Shown in pieces: positions 42,208 through 52,154 of a stretch of DNA of 64,000 nucleotides. Source of the DNA: Hyphomicrobium sp. LHD-15 (GTDB lineage Bacteria; Pseudomonadota; Alphaproteobacteria; Rhizobiales; Hyphomicrobiaceae); assembly GCF_031157355.1 (NCBI RefSeq), contig NZ_JAVIFT010000001.1, positions 930,001-994,000 on the forward strand. The letters run 5' to 3'. Numbering within the stretch: position 1 is the first letter of the stretch; every line of letters begins with the position of its first letter. The notes below the pieces were generated by a model. That model did no database searches and had not been told where the DNA came from. It saw only the letters and a program-made list of their open reading frames with translations. The translations under genes and the position numbers were made by a program.

Positions 42208-42864
42208 TCAGGCGATCCGGTCGGGACGGCGTAACCCACCGAACAGCACGCCAAGCACCAAGCCAGCGACGAAGCCGCCGACATGGGCCATGTAGGCCAC
42301 GCCACCCTGGTCGTTGTGTGCGGTATCTGTGATCGAGCCGACACCGCTCACGAGCTGGAGGACAATCCAAAAGCCCAGCACGATGAAAGCCGGCATCGCC
42401 ACGACCTGACGACCGAGCAGCACGTTGACGCGCGCTTTCGGAAACATCAGGAGGTAGGCCCCGAGTACGCCTGCGATGGCGCCGGACGCGCCGACGTTCG
42501 GAATGGCGGATGCTGGGTTGACCGCATACTGCGCGAAAGTGGCCGCGAGACCGGCCGCAAGATAGAACAGCAGATAGCGAACCGAGCCGAAGCGGTCCTC
42601 GACGTTGTCGCCGAAAATCCAGAGATAAAGCATGTTGCCGCCGAGGTGCAGCCAGCCGCCGTGCATGAACATGGCGGAGAACAGCGTTGGCGCATCGCCA
42701 GCCGGATGCTCCGAGAAGCGCGCCGGAATGAATGCCCAATTCTGGATGAACTCGTTACCGGCTTGCAGCTCGAGGAAGAATACCGCCACATTGATGGCGA
42801 TCAGCACATAGGTGACCACGGGCGTCGAACGCCGCGCAGTGTTGTCGTCACCGATCGGGAACAT
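42208..42864 (-). CDS. Rhomboid-family intramembrane serine protease
   Basis: This encodes 218 residues with about six membrane helices. The catalytic Ser is in GASGAIAGVLGAYL and the His in MAHVGGFVAGLVLG. FMHGGWLHLGGNMLYLWIFGDNVED is the conserved loop-1 / HGxxHxxxN region. It cleaves transmembrane substrates within the bilayer; the substrate is unknown. It ends in a short basic tail. Confidence 0.94.
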   Translation of the reverse strand: MFPIGDDNTARRSTPVVTYVLIAINVAVFFLELQAGNEFIQNWAFIPARFSEHPAGDAPTLFSAMFMHGGWLHLGGNMLYLWIFGDNVEDRFGSVRYLLFYLAAGLAATFAQYAVNPASAIPNVGASGAIAGVLGAYLLMFPKARVNVLLGRQVVAMPAFIVLGFWIVLQLVSGVGSITDTAHNDQGGVAYMAHVGGFVAGLVLGVLFGGLRRPDRIA

Positions 42865-43073
42865 TCGTGCCCCTCGATAAAGATCCGCGTCTCACAAGCG
42901 ATACGCGGCACGTCTCAGCCTTGTGGCTAATACGATACTCATCTCGATGTTCAGTCGATCACGATTCACCAGACGAAATAAGGGATGGTTGCTTTTTCGG
43001 CGCGAACCTGAGGCGGATAGAGCACATCGTCTCCCACGGCACGGCCGCCAGCAGACAGAAGGCGAAAATCGAG

Positions 43074-43826
43074 CTAGGCGTCCGCGCGCGATCTCTCTGC
43101 CGCATCGGCCACGCCTTGGCGCATGGCTTCCATCATCGTTCCGATGTGTCCGGCATCCACGTATGTCACCTCGGCGGCGGGAAGAATGCGATGCACGGCC
43201 GCGACCAGTCCTTCCCGTCGCGGCTTCGGCAGAAACTCGTCCTTGAGGCCGACGACGAAGCGGCTTCCCGACCCGAGATTGGCGAGATTGTCGATGGTGT
43301 GCCAGCCGTCGAGCGCTTGGGTGAAATCCTGCAAGCGATAGCCCTTCTTCTCGGCTCGCTCCCGGATCGACCGCGCAGCCGGGCTTTCCCAAAGCGTGAG
43401 ATCGCCGCGATCGGCCGAGGCGATCGAGCACAGGCGTGCGCCGAGCCGGTTCGCCAACATCGTCGCGGCCGCGTTTCCGATGCTTAGGCCGACAACAAGG
43501 ATTTGATTTCCCTTGAGATGCAGGCGCGCAATCAGATCCGTCGCATCGTTCACTACGGCTTCTAGCGCACGGATGCAGAGTTCGGGCTCGGAACTCACGA
43601 TCGCGCGCGGCATCTCATAGCAAGCGAGGAACTTTCGCGGAACGAGGCGCGTCGCCTGTGCGAGCCGATAGGGCATCTGCCAGGGAAGACAAACTATTGT
43701 GGTTGCGTGCTGATCGCCGTCGATACGCGCGAACTCTGTGCTCGTGTCGTCGCCGACCGATCTCTCCCGCAACAGACCTTGACCCAAACTGTAGAGCATG
43801 GGCTCAAAACGCAGCGCAAAGCGCAT
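43074..43826 (-). CDS. Alpha/beta-hydrolase-fold protein
   Basis: This encodes 250 residues. The nucleophile elbow is GLSIG (Ser at about residue 115) after the strand NQILVVGLS. The acid is probably Asp in VVGLKDEFLP, and the His is in VDAGHIGTM. No lid domain or specific family can be named; an esterase or lipase-like activity is plausible. It starts 30 bases after dnaE on the same strand and may be co-transcribed, though no functional link is evident. Confidence 0.7.
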   Translation of the reverse strand: MRFALRFEPMLYSLGQGLLRERSVGDDTSTEFARIDGDQHATTIVCLPWQMPYRLAQATRLVPRKFLACYEMPRAIVSSEPELCIRALEAVVNDATDLIARLHLKGNQILVVGLSIGNAAATMLANRLGARLCSIASADRGDLTLWESPAARSIRERAEKKGYRLQDFTQALDGWHTIDNLANLGSGSRFVVGLKDEFLPKPRREGLVAAVHRILPAAEVTYVDAGHIGTMMEAMRQGVADAAERSRADA

Positions 43827-43856
43827 GGTTCCGGGAGTGCCCTGCGACCGGCTAAC

Positions 43857-46800
43857 TCAGGTCTCTACGACCTCCAAAACACCGGGTACCGTCGTGATGC
43901 GACCGATGGTTTTAGCGGAAAGCTCATACTTACCCTTGGTGGCGATCGGCACCGGGCGCTCGTATCCGCTCAAGCTCAACTCGATGGAAAGCTCGGCTCT
44001 TCCCGGCTTGAGCAACGCTTTCAACTGCTCAATCGTGGCGGGATTTCGCGCCAGCGCGTCGCCGTCCAACAGCACTTTCACCGACGACACGAGCTGCTTC
44101 ATCGCGTCTTCGAGCGATTTCACATCCTGAACACGCATCTTGAGCGCATCACCGTCGCGCTCACCTTCGACGCTCAGCAACACAGGCGTACCGGCTTCGA
44201 GCAGCCCGCGCGAATTGGCGAGCGTTTCGGAAAAGATCACGGCTTCGAACTGGCCGCTGCTGTCCGAGAACATCGCGAAGGCAAATTTGTTGCCCTTCTG
44301 CGACCGGCGTTCACGCGCGGAAATCACGATGCCGGCAAGTTTGCCCCCGGTAACACCCAGCGCGCTCGCGGTCTCGAAATCCACGTAGCGGCGCACGCCC
44401 AACTTGGCGAGCGCCTTTTCGTATTGATCGAGCGGATGGCCGGACAGGAAGAAGCCGACTGCAGAAAATTCCTCCTGCAGCTTTTCCATCGGCGTCCAAG
44501 CTTCGGCGGGCTTCAACTTCAATACGACAGCCGTAGCGTTCAATTCCATGCCGCCGAGCAGGCTCCCCTGCCCGGTTTGGTCGTCGTCGGCCTTCTTGCC
44601 GGCCTCCGTCATCATCTGCTCGACGTTGGCATAGACGAGCGCGCGGTTCTTCTCGAACATGTCGAAGGCACCAGCTGCGGCGAGCGTTTCGAGCGCGCGC
44701 TTGTTCACGGCCTTGGTGTTGATGCGGGATGCGAAATCCGCGAGCGACGTGTAGTTACCCTTGGCGTTGCGGCTTTCGACGATCGTCTCGACCGCGCTTG
44801 CACCGATGTTCTTGAGCGCGGCGAGCGCGTAGCGGATAGCGCCGTGGTCCTCGCCCTTCTTCGGCGCCTCGGCGAGAAATTCGACTGCAGAGGCATTGAC
44901 GCAGGGAGGCAGCACGCGGATGCCGCTCTTCTTGGCTTCGGCGGCGAACATCGCGAGCTTGTCGGTGTTGCCGGCGTCGAGCGTCATGGACGCAGCCAGG
45001 AACTCCTCGCGGAAGTTCGCCTTCATGTAGGCGGTGTGGTAGCTGACGAGCGCATAAGCGGCTGCGTGCGATTTGTTGAAGCCATAGCCCGCGAACTTGT
45101 CGACCAGCTCGAAGATGTAGACGGCATCATCCTTCTTGACGCCGTTCTTCATCGCACCTTCGACGAAGCGCGCCTGCTGCCGCGCCATCTCGTCCTTGTC
45201 CTTCTTACCCATCGCGCGGCGCAGCAAGTCAGCGTCGCCGAGCGAGTAGCCGGCCATCACCTGGGCGATCTGCATCACCTGTTCCTGGTAGATGATGACG
45301 CCGTGCGTCTCCTTCAGGATGCCTTCGAGCATGGGATGGAGATAGTCGACCGGCTCTTCCTTGTGCTTGCGGTTGATGTAGGTCGGGATGTTGTCCATGG
45401 GGCCAGGACGATAGAGCGCCACCATGGCGATGATGTCCTCGAAGCGGTCGGGCTTCAGCCGCTTCAAGCTTTCGCGCATGCCCGTGCTTTCGAGCTGGAA
45501 CACGCCCGCCGTATCGGCTTTGGCGAGAAGCTCATAGGAGGGCTTGTCGTCGAGTGCCAGCGAGAGAAGATCGATGTCGATGCCGCGTCCGCGCTTCACG
45601 AGCTCGACGGCCTTGGTGAGCACGGTCAGCGTCTTCAAGCCGAGGAAGTCGAACTTCACGAGGCCCGCCGCCTCGACCATCTTCCAGTTGAACTGGGTGA
45701 CGGGCATGTTCGATTTGGGATCGCGGTAGAGCGGCACCAGCTCATCGAGCGGGCGGTCACCGATCACCATACCTGCGGCGTGCGTTGAGGCGTGGCGGTA
45801 GAGGCCTTCCAGCTTCTGGGCGATCTCGAGCAGGCGCGCGACGAGCGGATCGTTGTCGCGTTCTTCCTGCAGCTTCGGCTCGCCCTCGATGGCTTCGGGC
45901 AGCGTGACGGGATTGGCCGGGTTGTTGGGCACGAGCTTGCAAAGCCGGTCGACCTGACCATACGGCATCTGCAGCACGCGGCCGACGTCGCGCAGAACCG
46001 CGCGCGCCTGCAGCTTGCCGTGGGTGATAATCTGGGCGACGCGATCCGTGCCGTACTTTTCCTGCACGTAACGGATCGTGCGGTCGCGCCGCTCCTGGCA
46101 GAAGTCGATGTCGAAGTCCGGCATCGAAACGCGTTCAGGGTTCAGGAAGCGCTCGAAGAGCAGGCCGAAGCGCAACGGATCGAGGTCGGTGATCGTCAGA
46201 GACCAGGCGACGAGCGAGCCCGCGCCCGAGCCACGGCCCGGCCCAACCGGCACGCCGTTGGACTTCGACCACTTGATGAAGTCGGCAACGATCAGGAAGT
46301 AGCCCGGGAATTTCATGCGGGCGATGACGTCCAGCTCGAAGGCGAGGCGCTTGTCGTAATCCTCGCGGGTAAAGCCCGGCGCCAGCTCGTTGACCGCAAG
46401 GCGCGCGCGCAGGCCTTCCTCGGCTTGGCGGTTGAGCTCGCTGGCCTCGGCCGCGAGCATCTCCTCGTCGCTCATGCCGTCGGTGGCAGGCACGAAGCGC
46501 GGCAGGATCGGCTTGCGCTTCTCCGGTCGGTAGGCACAGCGCTGCGCGATCTCGACGGTGCTTTCGAGTGCTTCGGGCAGATCGGCAAACAGCGCCGCCA
46601 TCTCGTCGGCAGATTTGAAATAGTGATCGCGGGTGACGCGGCGGCGGTTGTCCTCCGTCACCATGCGGCCTTCGGCGATGCAGATCAGCGCGTCGTGGGC
46701 CTCGTAGTCGTCCGGTGTCGCGAAGTAGACCTCGTTGGTGGCGACCAGGGGGATGCCGAGGTCGTAGGCGAGCGAGATCAATTGCGGCTCGATCTCTTCC

Positions 46801-47396
46801 TCGGACTTGAGCCCATGGCGCTGTAGCTCGACGTAGAGGCTGCCGTTGAAGATGCGCTGCAGGCGGGTCAGCCGCTCGCGGGCGAGATCGGCCTGGCCTT
46901 CCGACAACGCGCGGCCGATGGGACCGAGCGGGCCTCCCGTCAGCGCGATCAGGCCTTTGCTGTGCTCAGCCAACGCATCGATCTTGATGTGGGTCGGATC
47001 GGTGGGGTCCGGCAGCAGGAAGGCCTGGCTTCCGAGCTTGATGAGATTGGCGTAGCCGTCCGCGTTCGATGCAAACAGCGCAAGCGCGCCAGCAGGGCGC
47101 ACGGGCGGTTCGTTCTGGCCGGCGCGCATCAGGGCGGCGGGGCCGCTCCCCGCCGTGCCGTCGCCGAAGTCGGTGTCGTAGGCCCCGCCGACGATGGGCT
47201 GGATGCCCGAGCCCGACAGCTTGTCCGAGAACTCGAGCGCGCCGAACAGATTGTTGGTGTCGGTGAGGCCGATGGCCGGCATGCCGTGGGCCTCGGCCAG
47301 CTTGGCGAGCTTGCCGATCGGCAGCGCGCCCTCGAGCAGCGAATAGGCCGAGTGGGTCTTGAGGTGGACGAATTTGGGAAGGGATGGGGCTGTCAT
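43857..47396 (-). CDS. dnaE: DNA polymerase III alpha subunit
   Basis: This encodes 1179 residues from the ATG at 47396 (MTAPSLPKFVHLKTHSAYSLLEGA); the reading frame extends further up without homology. It is the replicative polymerase. The N-terminal PHP domain, the palm with catalytic aspartates in MPDFDIDFCQERRD, PVGPGRGSGAGSLVAW, a helix-hairpin-helix/OB region and the C-terminal tau-binding part are in normal order. Length is close to E. coli DnaE. It is the last member of the conserved nuo-to-dnaE neighbourhood, though ubiB and a DUF2147 gene separate it from lolD. Confidence 0.97.
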   Translation of the reverse strand: MTAPSLPKFVHLKTHSAYSLLEGALPIGKLAKLAEAHGMPAIGLTDTNNLFGALEFSDKLSGSGIQPIVGGAYDTDFGDGTAGSGPAALMRAGQNEPPVRPAGALALFASNADGYANLIKLGSQAFLLPDPTDPTHIKIDALAEHSKGLIALTGGPLGPIGRALSEGQADLARERLTRLQRIFNGSLYVELQRHGLKSEEEIEPQLISLAYDLGIPLVATNEVYFATPDDYEAHDALICIAEGRMVTEDNRRRVTRDHYFKSADEMAALFADLPEALESTVEIAQRCAYRPEKRKPILPRFVPATDGMSDEEMLAAEASELNRQAEEGLRARLAVNELAPGFTREDYDKRLAFELDVIARMKFPGYFLIVADFIKWSKSNGVPVGPGRGSGAGSLVAWSLTITDLDPLRFGLLFERFLNPERVSMPDFDIDFCQERRDRTIRYVQEKYGTDRVAQIITHGKLQARAVLRDVGRVLQMPYGQVDRLCKLVPNNPANPVTLPEAIEGEPKLQEERDNDPLVARLLEIAQKLEGLYRHASTHAAGMVIGDRPLDELVPLYRDPKSNMPVTQFNWKMVEAAGLVKFDFLGLKTLTVLTKAVELVKRGRGIDIDLLSLALDDKPSYELLAKADTAGVFQLESTGMRESLKRLKPDRFEDIIAMVALYRPGPMDNIPTYINRKHKEEPVDYLHPMLEGILKETHGVIIYQEQVMQIAQVMAGYSLGDADLLRRAMGKKDKDEMARQQARFVEGAMKNGVKKDDAVYIFELVDKFAGYGFNKSHAAAYALVSYHTAYMKANFREEFLAASMTLDAGNTDKLAMFAAEAKKSGIRVLPPCVNASAVEFLAEAPKKGEDHGAIRYALAALKNIGASAVETIVESRNAKGNYTSLADFASRINTKAVNKRALETLAAAGAFDMFEKNRALVYANVEQMMTEAGKKADDDQTGQGSLLGGMELNATAVVLKLKPAEAWTPMEKLQEEFSAVGFFLSGHPLDQYEKALAKLGVRRYVDFETASALGVTGGKLAGIVISARERRSQKGNKFAFAMFSDSSGQFEAVIFSETLANSRGLLEAGTPVLLSVEGERDGDALKMRVQDVKSLEDAMKQLVSSVKVLLDGDALARNPATIEQLKALLKPGRAELSIELSLSGYERPVPIATKGKYELSAKTIGRITTVPGVLEVVET

Positions 47397-47565
47397 GCTG
47401 ACATTGCTAAGATGATTCTGGCGGCGCCCAAGGTCCGATTTCGGCTCTGGACTGACGATAGTTGTAGTTGCTCCCGCTATCCACATAGGCGCTCACGCCG
47501 GATAAACGAAGAGCAGAAACGCGGCTTGCCAGGGCGCGCCAGGGCCAGTACCGCTTTGGGCGACC

Positions 47566-49161
47566 ATGGCAAACGCTTTCACCAATCTCTGGCGGCTTTC
47601 GCGGGCGGGCATCGTGTTGGCCCAACACGGGGTACGCTTCGTGCCGAAGGGCCAGCCGGTTCCGCTCCCGCTTCGGTTTGCGCGGCTGCTGACGCTGCCG
47701 ATCCAGATCGTGTCGGCCCCCTTCAACGTGGGCAAGCCGAAGCAGCGGCGCATCTCGTCTGCACTGGCCGCGCTCGGGCCGAGCTACATCAAGCTCGGGC
47801 AGTTTCTCGCGACGCGCGGCGACGTGATCGGGCCGGAGCTCGCGGGCGATCTCGGACACCTGCAAGACAAGATGCCGCCGTTCAGCATGGCGGAAGCGCG
47901 CCGGGCTGTCGAAGACGCGCTCGGCGGCAAACTGGAAGATCATTTCATCGAATTTGGACCTCCCGTCGCAGCGGCCTCGATCGCGCAAGTTCACAAGGCT
48001 GTCACGCTCGAAAAGGGCCAGCGGCGCGAGGTGGCGGTCAAGATCCTCCGGCCGGGCGTCGAGAAGCGTTTTCAGCGCGACCTCGACAGCTATTTCTTTG
48101 CGGCGAACCTGATCGAGCGCGTGCACGCGCCGTCGCGCCGTCTCAAGCCCGTCGCCGTCGTCGAAAACCTCGCGCGCACGACCGAGCTCGAGATGGATCT
48201 CCGGCTCGAAGGCGCGGCGATGTCGGAGATGGCCGAGAACATCGGCAAGGAAGAGAAGTTCCGCGTGCCGTCGGTCGACTGGAAGCGCACCGCCAAGCGC
48301 GTGCTGACCACCGACTGGATCGACGGCATTCCGATCTCCGACCGCACACGGCTCAAAGCCGAAGGTCATGACCTGAAGCAGCTTGGTCTCACCGTGCTGC
48401 GGAGTTTCCTGACGCACGCGATGCGCGACGGCTTCTTTCATGCCGACATGCACCAAGGCAACCTGTTCGTCGACAAGGCGGGCAATGTGGTCGCTGTCGA
48501 TTTCGGCATCATGGGACGGCTCGGCACTAAGGAGCGGCGCTTCCTTGCCGAGATCCTCTACGGGCTCATCACGCGCGACTACCGGCGCGCGGCGGAAGTG
48601 CATTTCTGGGCGGGCTATGTGCCGCCGCATCATCCTGTCGAAGTGTTCGCGCAGGCGCTGCGAGCGATCGGCGAGCCGATCCACGGGCGCACGGCGGATG
48701 AAATCTCGATGGCGGATCTGCTGGGGCAGCTCTTCGCCTACACCGACGTGTTCGACATGGAGACGCGACCTGAGCTGATCCTGCTGCAGAAGAGCATGGT
48801 GATCGTGGAGGGCGTGGCGCGCGGGCTCGATCCCTCGCTCAATCTCTGGACGGCGTCAGAGCCGGTCGCGGCCGAGTGGGTAGAGGCAAACTACGGCGCG
48901 CGCGGGCAGCTCAAGAAGGCGGGCGAAGGCGCGACGACGCTTGCGCGCGTGCTCGCCGAAGTGCCGACGATGCTTGCGGAGGCGGAGCGTGCTTCGTCGG
49001 GCCTCGCCGAGATGGCACGCCAGGGCCTGCGGCTCGATCCGGCGACGATCGAACAGATCGCACAGGCGACGAGCCGGCGCGACCGGTTTCGGCGGATTGC
49101 AACGTGGATCGGCGCGTTGAGCCTCGCGGCGCTGGCGGCGAAGTATGTCGGGGTGATCTAG
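47566..49161 (+). CDS. ubiB: UbiB/AarF-type atypical kinase for ubiquinone biosynthesis
   Basis: This encodes 531 residues. The KxGQ motif is in YIKLGQFLATRGD, the alanine-rich nucleotide loop is PVAAASIAQVHKA, followed by VAVKILRPGV (Lys). HADMHQGNLFVD and VAVDFGIMGRLG complete the kinase-like core. A membrane segment ends the protein (ATWIGALSLAALAAKYVGVI). UbiB is an ATPase/kinase-like protein that supports late coenzyme Q synthesis. It is divergent from dnaE; ubiE is not adjacent. Confidence 0.93.
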   Translation: MANAFTNLWRLSRAGIVLAQHGVRFVPKGQPVPLPLRFARLLTLPIQIVSAPFNVGKPKQRRISSALAALGPSYIKLGQFLATRGDVIGPELAGDLGHLQDKMPPFSMAEARRAVEDALGGKLEDHFIEFGPPVAAASIAQVHKAVTLEKGQRREVAVKILRPGVEKRFQRDLDSYFFAANLIERVHAPSRRLKPVAVVENLARTTELEMDLRLEGAAMSEMAENIGKEEKFRVPSVDWKRTAKRVLTTDWIDGIPISDRTRLKAEGHDLKQLGLTVLRSFLTHAMRDGFFHADMHQGNLFVDKAGNVVAVDFGIMGRLGTKERRFLAEILYGLITRDYRRAAEVHFWAGYVPPHHPVEVFAQALRAIGEPIHGRTADEISMADLLGQLFAYTDVFDMETRPELILLQKSMVIVEGVARGLDPSLNLWTASEPVAAEWVEANYGARGQLKKAGEGATTLARVLAEVPTMLAEAERASSGLAEMARQGLRLDPATIEQIAQATSRRDRFRRIATWIGALSLAALAAKYVGVI

Positions 49162-49216
49162 ACATCCTGCGGGCGTGACTGGACACCGGCGGTGTGACGG
49201 TGAGCGAGACACGCGG

Positions 49217-49256
49217 AAAAAAAAGGCGGCGAGCCGGATGGCTGCGCCGCCTTTTC
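49217..49256. terminator. Bidirectional terminator between ubiB and the DUF2147 gene
   Basis: AAAAGGCGGCG-A-GCC pairs with GGC-T-GCGCCGCCTTTT with one internal irregularity and a GGAT loop, with A and T runs on either side. Confidence 0.85.
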
Positions 49257-49300
49257 ATTGAATGCGTCCTTTAAGCGTCGTGTCTGCGGGAAGTCCGCAG

Positions 49301-49978
49301 TTACTTCTTCTCGCCGTCGCCCTTGCATTCGAAATCGACTTTCACCCACGGCAGGTCGACCTTGCAGTTACCCTTGCCGTCGCGCTTAAAGACGTCGCCG
49401 AACTGCTCCTTGAGGCCGTTGAGATCAACGCTCTCCTTATCGTTCTTGGCAACGTTGGTTTCGTCATTCTTCGGCGCGGCTTTGTCGTCGGGGGCGGCTT
49501 CATTCGTCGCTGCGCCCTTGGGGTCGGCACTACCGGGCGCGGGAACGGCCGCTTCCTGCGTGCTGCAGCGAACGAGATCGGCCGGGGCTTTCGTCCAGAC
49601 CATCGTCTTGGACAGGAACTTCACGCCGGCATAGCCCATAACCTTGAGCGTGCCGTCTTTCTGAGGCGTGACCTCGACGTCGTACTTCTTCTTTTTCTCG
49701 GGGCTGTAGATCCAGGCGTTGTCGCCGCCCCAGGCGCCGCCGCCGGAGCTCGTGAGGTCGCCGATGATCTGACGGCCGCAGCCTTCAACGTCGGCGGTGT
49801 CTTTCACCCACACGACATGACCGCAAAGCTTGTCGCCGCATGGCTTGATCTCGATGGCTCCGCGGCCGGTGTCGTTGACCCATACGCCCAGAGGCTCGTC
49901 TGCGGCCATTGCGGGGGATGCCGCGAGCAGCAAGGCCGCGAGAGCGGGGATGCGAAGAACGTGTCTTTCGATCGGCAT
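49301..49978 (-). CDS. Exported DUF2147-domain protein with charged C-terminal extension
   Basis: This encodes 225 residues. AAGGAGG lies 6 bases before the ATG. A signal peptide ends at ASPAMA. The DUF2147 domain covers about 28-140: GVWVNDTGRGAIEIKPCGDKLCGHVVWV with two Cys, and GYAGVKFLSKTMVWTKA. After it comes a Pro/Ala/Asp-rich linker, then a segment with a Cys pair (GNCKVDL and FECKG). DUF2147 proteins have a calycin-like fold and unknown function. Confidence 0.85.
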   Translation of the reverse strand: MPIERHVLRIPALAALLLAASPAMAADEPLGVWVNDTGRGAIEIKPCGDKLCGHVVWVKDTADVEGCGRQIIGDLTSSGGGAWGGDNAWIYSPEKKKKYDVEVTPQKDGTLKVMGYAGVKFLSKTMVWTKAPADLVRCSTQEAAVPAPGSADPKGAATNEAAPDDKAAPKNDETNVAKNDKESVDLNGLKEQFGDVFKRDGKGNCKVDLPWVKVDFECKGDGEKK

Positions 49979-50133
49979 GGCTGCCTCCTTGTCTTGTCTC
50001 GATTTTCAACGGCCAAGCGGGAACGTGCGTTCCAGGCCGCCGGCAAGTCCGCACGAACCGGACCCTAAGCCATAATGCTTGGCGCCCCAAATCGGCGCTG
50101 TTCCGCCAGAAACACGGGCGAAGTCCGCGATTT

Positions 50134-50850
50134 TTACAAGGCGTTGGGCGGAATTTCGACCAAAAGGCCGTTTTCGAGGACCACGACCCGGTCCATTCGT
50201 CGCGCCAAATCCAGATTGTGGGTGGCAATCAGCGCCGCGACACCCTCGCTGCGGAAGAGCCCGATCAACTCGTGGAACACCAGGTCCGAGGTTTGCGGAT
50301 CGAGGTTTCCGGTCGGCTCGTCGGCCAGGATCAGGCGCGGACGGTTGGCGAGCGCACGACAGATGGCGGTGCGCTGTTGCTCGCCGCCGGACAGCTGGGC
50401 CGGGCGGTGATCGAGACGTTCGGCAAGGCCGAGCGAGGACAAAAGCTTGCGGGCGCGGTCCTCGCCTTCGGAGCGGGAGCGCCCCAGGATCATCTGCGGG
50501 ATCGCTACGTTTTCCAGCGCTGAGAACTCGGGCAGGAGCTGGTGGAACTGGTAGATGAAGCCCATCTCGGCGCGGCGAACGCGTGTCCGGTCGTCGTCGC
50601 CCATCGCGGCGCAGTCGCGCCCGGCGATCACGACGTGACCGGAATCGGGGGTTTCGAGCAGGCCCGCAATGTGCAGCAGTGTCGACTTGCCGGTGCCCGA
50701 TGGTCCGACGAGAGCCACGCACTGCCCCGGCCACACGTCGATGGCAGCGCCGGCCAGCACGTGAATCTGACGCGTTCCCTGATGGAATGTCCGCCGGAGA
50801 TCGATCAGGCTCAGGACCGGCACGTGCTGCTGATGGTTCGGATCAAACAC
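50134..50850 (-). CDS. lolD: Lipoprotein-releasing ABC transporter ATP-binding subunit
   Basis: This encodes 238 residues from the GTG at 50850 (AAGGGG upstream); the longer frame overlaps lolC. Walker A is VGPSGTGKST, the Q-loop is in IYQFHQLLPEFSALENV, the signature is LSGGEQQRTAICRAL, Walker B is LILADEPTGNLD and the switch is ATHNLDLA. LolD powers release of lipoproteins from the inner membrane to LolA. Paired with the permease gene 11 bases upstream. Confidence 0.94.
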   Translation of the reverse strand: MFDPNHQQHVPVLSLIDLRRTFHQGTRQIHVLAGAAIDVWPGQCVALVGPSGTGKSTLLHIAGLLETPDSGHVVIAGRDCAAMGDDDRTRVRRAEMGFIYQFHQLLPEFSALENVAIPQMILGRSRSEGEDRARKLLSSLGLAERLDHRPAQLSGGEQQRTAICRALANRPRLILADEPTGNLDPQTSDLVFHELIGLFRSEGVAALIATHNLDLARRMDRVVVLENGLLVEIPPNAL

Positions 50851-50861
50851 GCTTTGGCCCC

Positions 50862-52133
50862 TTACTCGTAACGCAGCGCTTCGACGGGATCGAGACGCGA
50901 AGCGCGCCACGAGGGATAGAGCGTCGCCAGAACAGAAAGCGTCATGGCCATGGCGACGATGGAGCCGGTCTCGACAGGATTGATGTCCGCGGGCAGCCGC
51001 GTCAGGTAGTAGACGTTCGGGTCGAACACCTTGGTGCCCGCTACCCAGGCCACGAACTGGCGGATCTCCTCAATGTAGCGGCAGAACACGACGCCGATGA
51101 GCAGGCCTGCGAGGGTGCCGACGATACCGATCGAGGCGCCGGTGATCAGGAAGATACGCATCACCGAGCCCTTACTCGCGCCCATGGTGCGCAGGATCGC
51201 GATGTCTCGTCCCTTGTCCTTCACCAGCATCATGAGACCCGAGATGATATTCAGCGCGGCGACGAGGACGATCAGCGAGAGGATGATAAACATCACGTTT
51301 CGCTCGACCTCGAGGACGGTGAAGAAGGTCTCGTTTCGTTGTCGCCAGTCCGTCACGTTGATGGTCGGACCCGCCTCGGTGCGGATGCTGATGGCCGCAT
51401 CGTCGACATTCTCGGGGTCGGAGATGACGACCTCGAGAATATCGACTTCCCCCAACTTCGAGAAATAGCGCTGCGCTTCCGACAGCGGCATGAAGATCAT
51501 GGTCTTGTCGTACTCGGACATGCCGAGTTCGAAGATCGCCGTCACCGGATAGGTTTTCGAGCGTGGCGCGGTGCCGAATGGAGTCGCGGCTCCGCGCGGG
51601 GAAATGATGGTGAGCGTGTCGCCGACATTGATGCGCATGGAGTTGGCGAGGCGCATACCGATCGCGAGGCCGCCGGACTGGTCGAAGCCGTCGAGTGAAC
51701 CATAGCGGATGTTGTCGGAGACGAGCTTCAGGGCCTTGAGATCGGCCTCCTGGATGCCGCGCACGGCCGCACCGGACGCCTGCACGGCGGACGACACCAT
51801 CACCTGTCCCTCGATCAGGGGGATGGCATGTTCCACGCCGCGAGCGCGGGCCACGGCCTTGGCGATATCGGGATAATCGGTGAAGGGCTCGCCAATCTTG
51901 TAGACGACGACATGGCCGTTGAGACCAAGGATCTTGGCGAACAGATCCTTGCGGAAGCCGTTCATCACGGCCATCACGATGATCAGCGTCGCCACGCCCA
52001 GCATGATGCCGAGAAACGAAACGGCGGCGATAACCGAAACGAACCCTTCCTTGCGGCGCGCGCGCAGATAGCGCGACGCGAGCAGCCATTCGAACGGCGA
52101 GAAAGGCTTCGTGTCAATCGATGCTGCCGCCAT
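50862..52133 (-). CDS. lolC: Lipoprotein-releasing ABC transporter permease (LolC/E family)
   Basis: This encodes 423 residues with the usual four helices: one near the N-terminus (about 30-55) followed by a large periplasmic domain, then three C-terminal helices (about 275-410) with the MacB/FtsX-type signature. SRYLRARRKEGFVSVIAAVSFLGIMLGVATLIIVMAVMNGF is typical of LolC/E. Only one permease gene is present, so a homodimer is likely, as in many Alphaproteobacteria; that is inference. Coupled to lolD and downstream of proS. Confidence 0.93.
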   Translation of the reverse strand: MAAASIDTKPFSPFEWLLASRYLRARRKEGFVSVIAAVSFLGIMLGVATLIIVMAVMNGFRKDLFAKILGLNGHVVVYKIGEPFTDYPDIAKAVARARGVEHAIPLIEGQVMVSSAVQASGAAVRGIQEADLKALKLVSDNIRYGSLDGFDQSGGLAIGMRLANSMRINVGDTLTIISPRGAATPFGTAPRSKTYPVTAIFELGMSEYDKTMIFMPLSEAQRYFSKLGEVDILEVVISDPENVDDAAISIRTEAGPTINVTDWRQRNETFFTVLEVERNVMFIILSLIVLVAALNIISGLMMLVKDKGRDIAILRTMGASKGSVMRIFLITGASIGIVGTLAGLLIGVVFCRYIEEIRQFVAWVAGTKVFDPNVYYLTRLPADINPVETGSIVAMAMTLSVLATLYPSWRASRLDPVEALRYE

Positions 52134-52154
52134 GCGCGCTACCCTTTTTTGTTA

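Noticed and set aside
43707-45788. A 693-residue plus-strand frame opposite dnaE
   Set aside because: Antisense to the conserved dnaE sequence, no ribosome binding site or recognisable motif.
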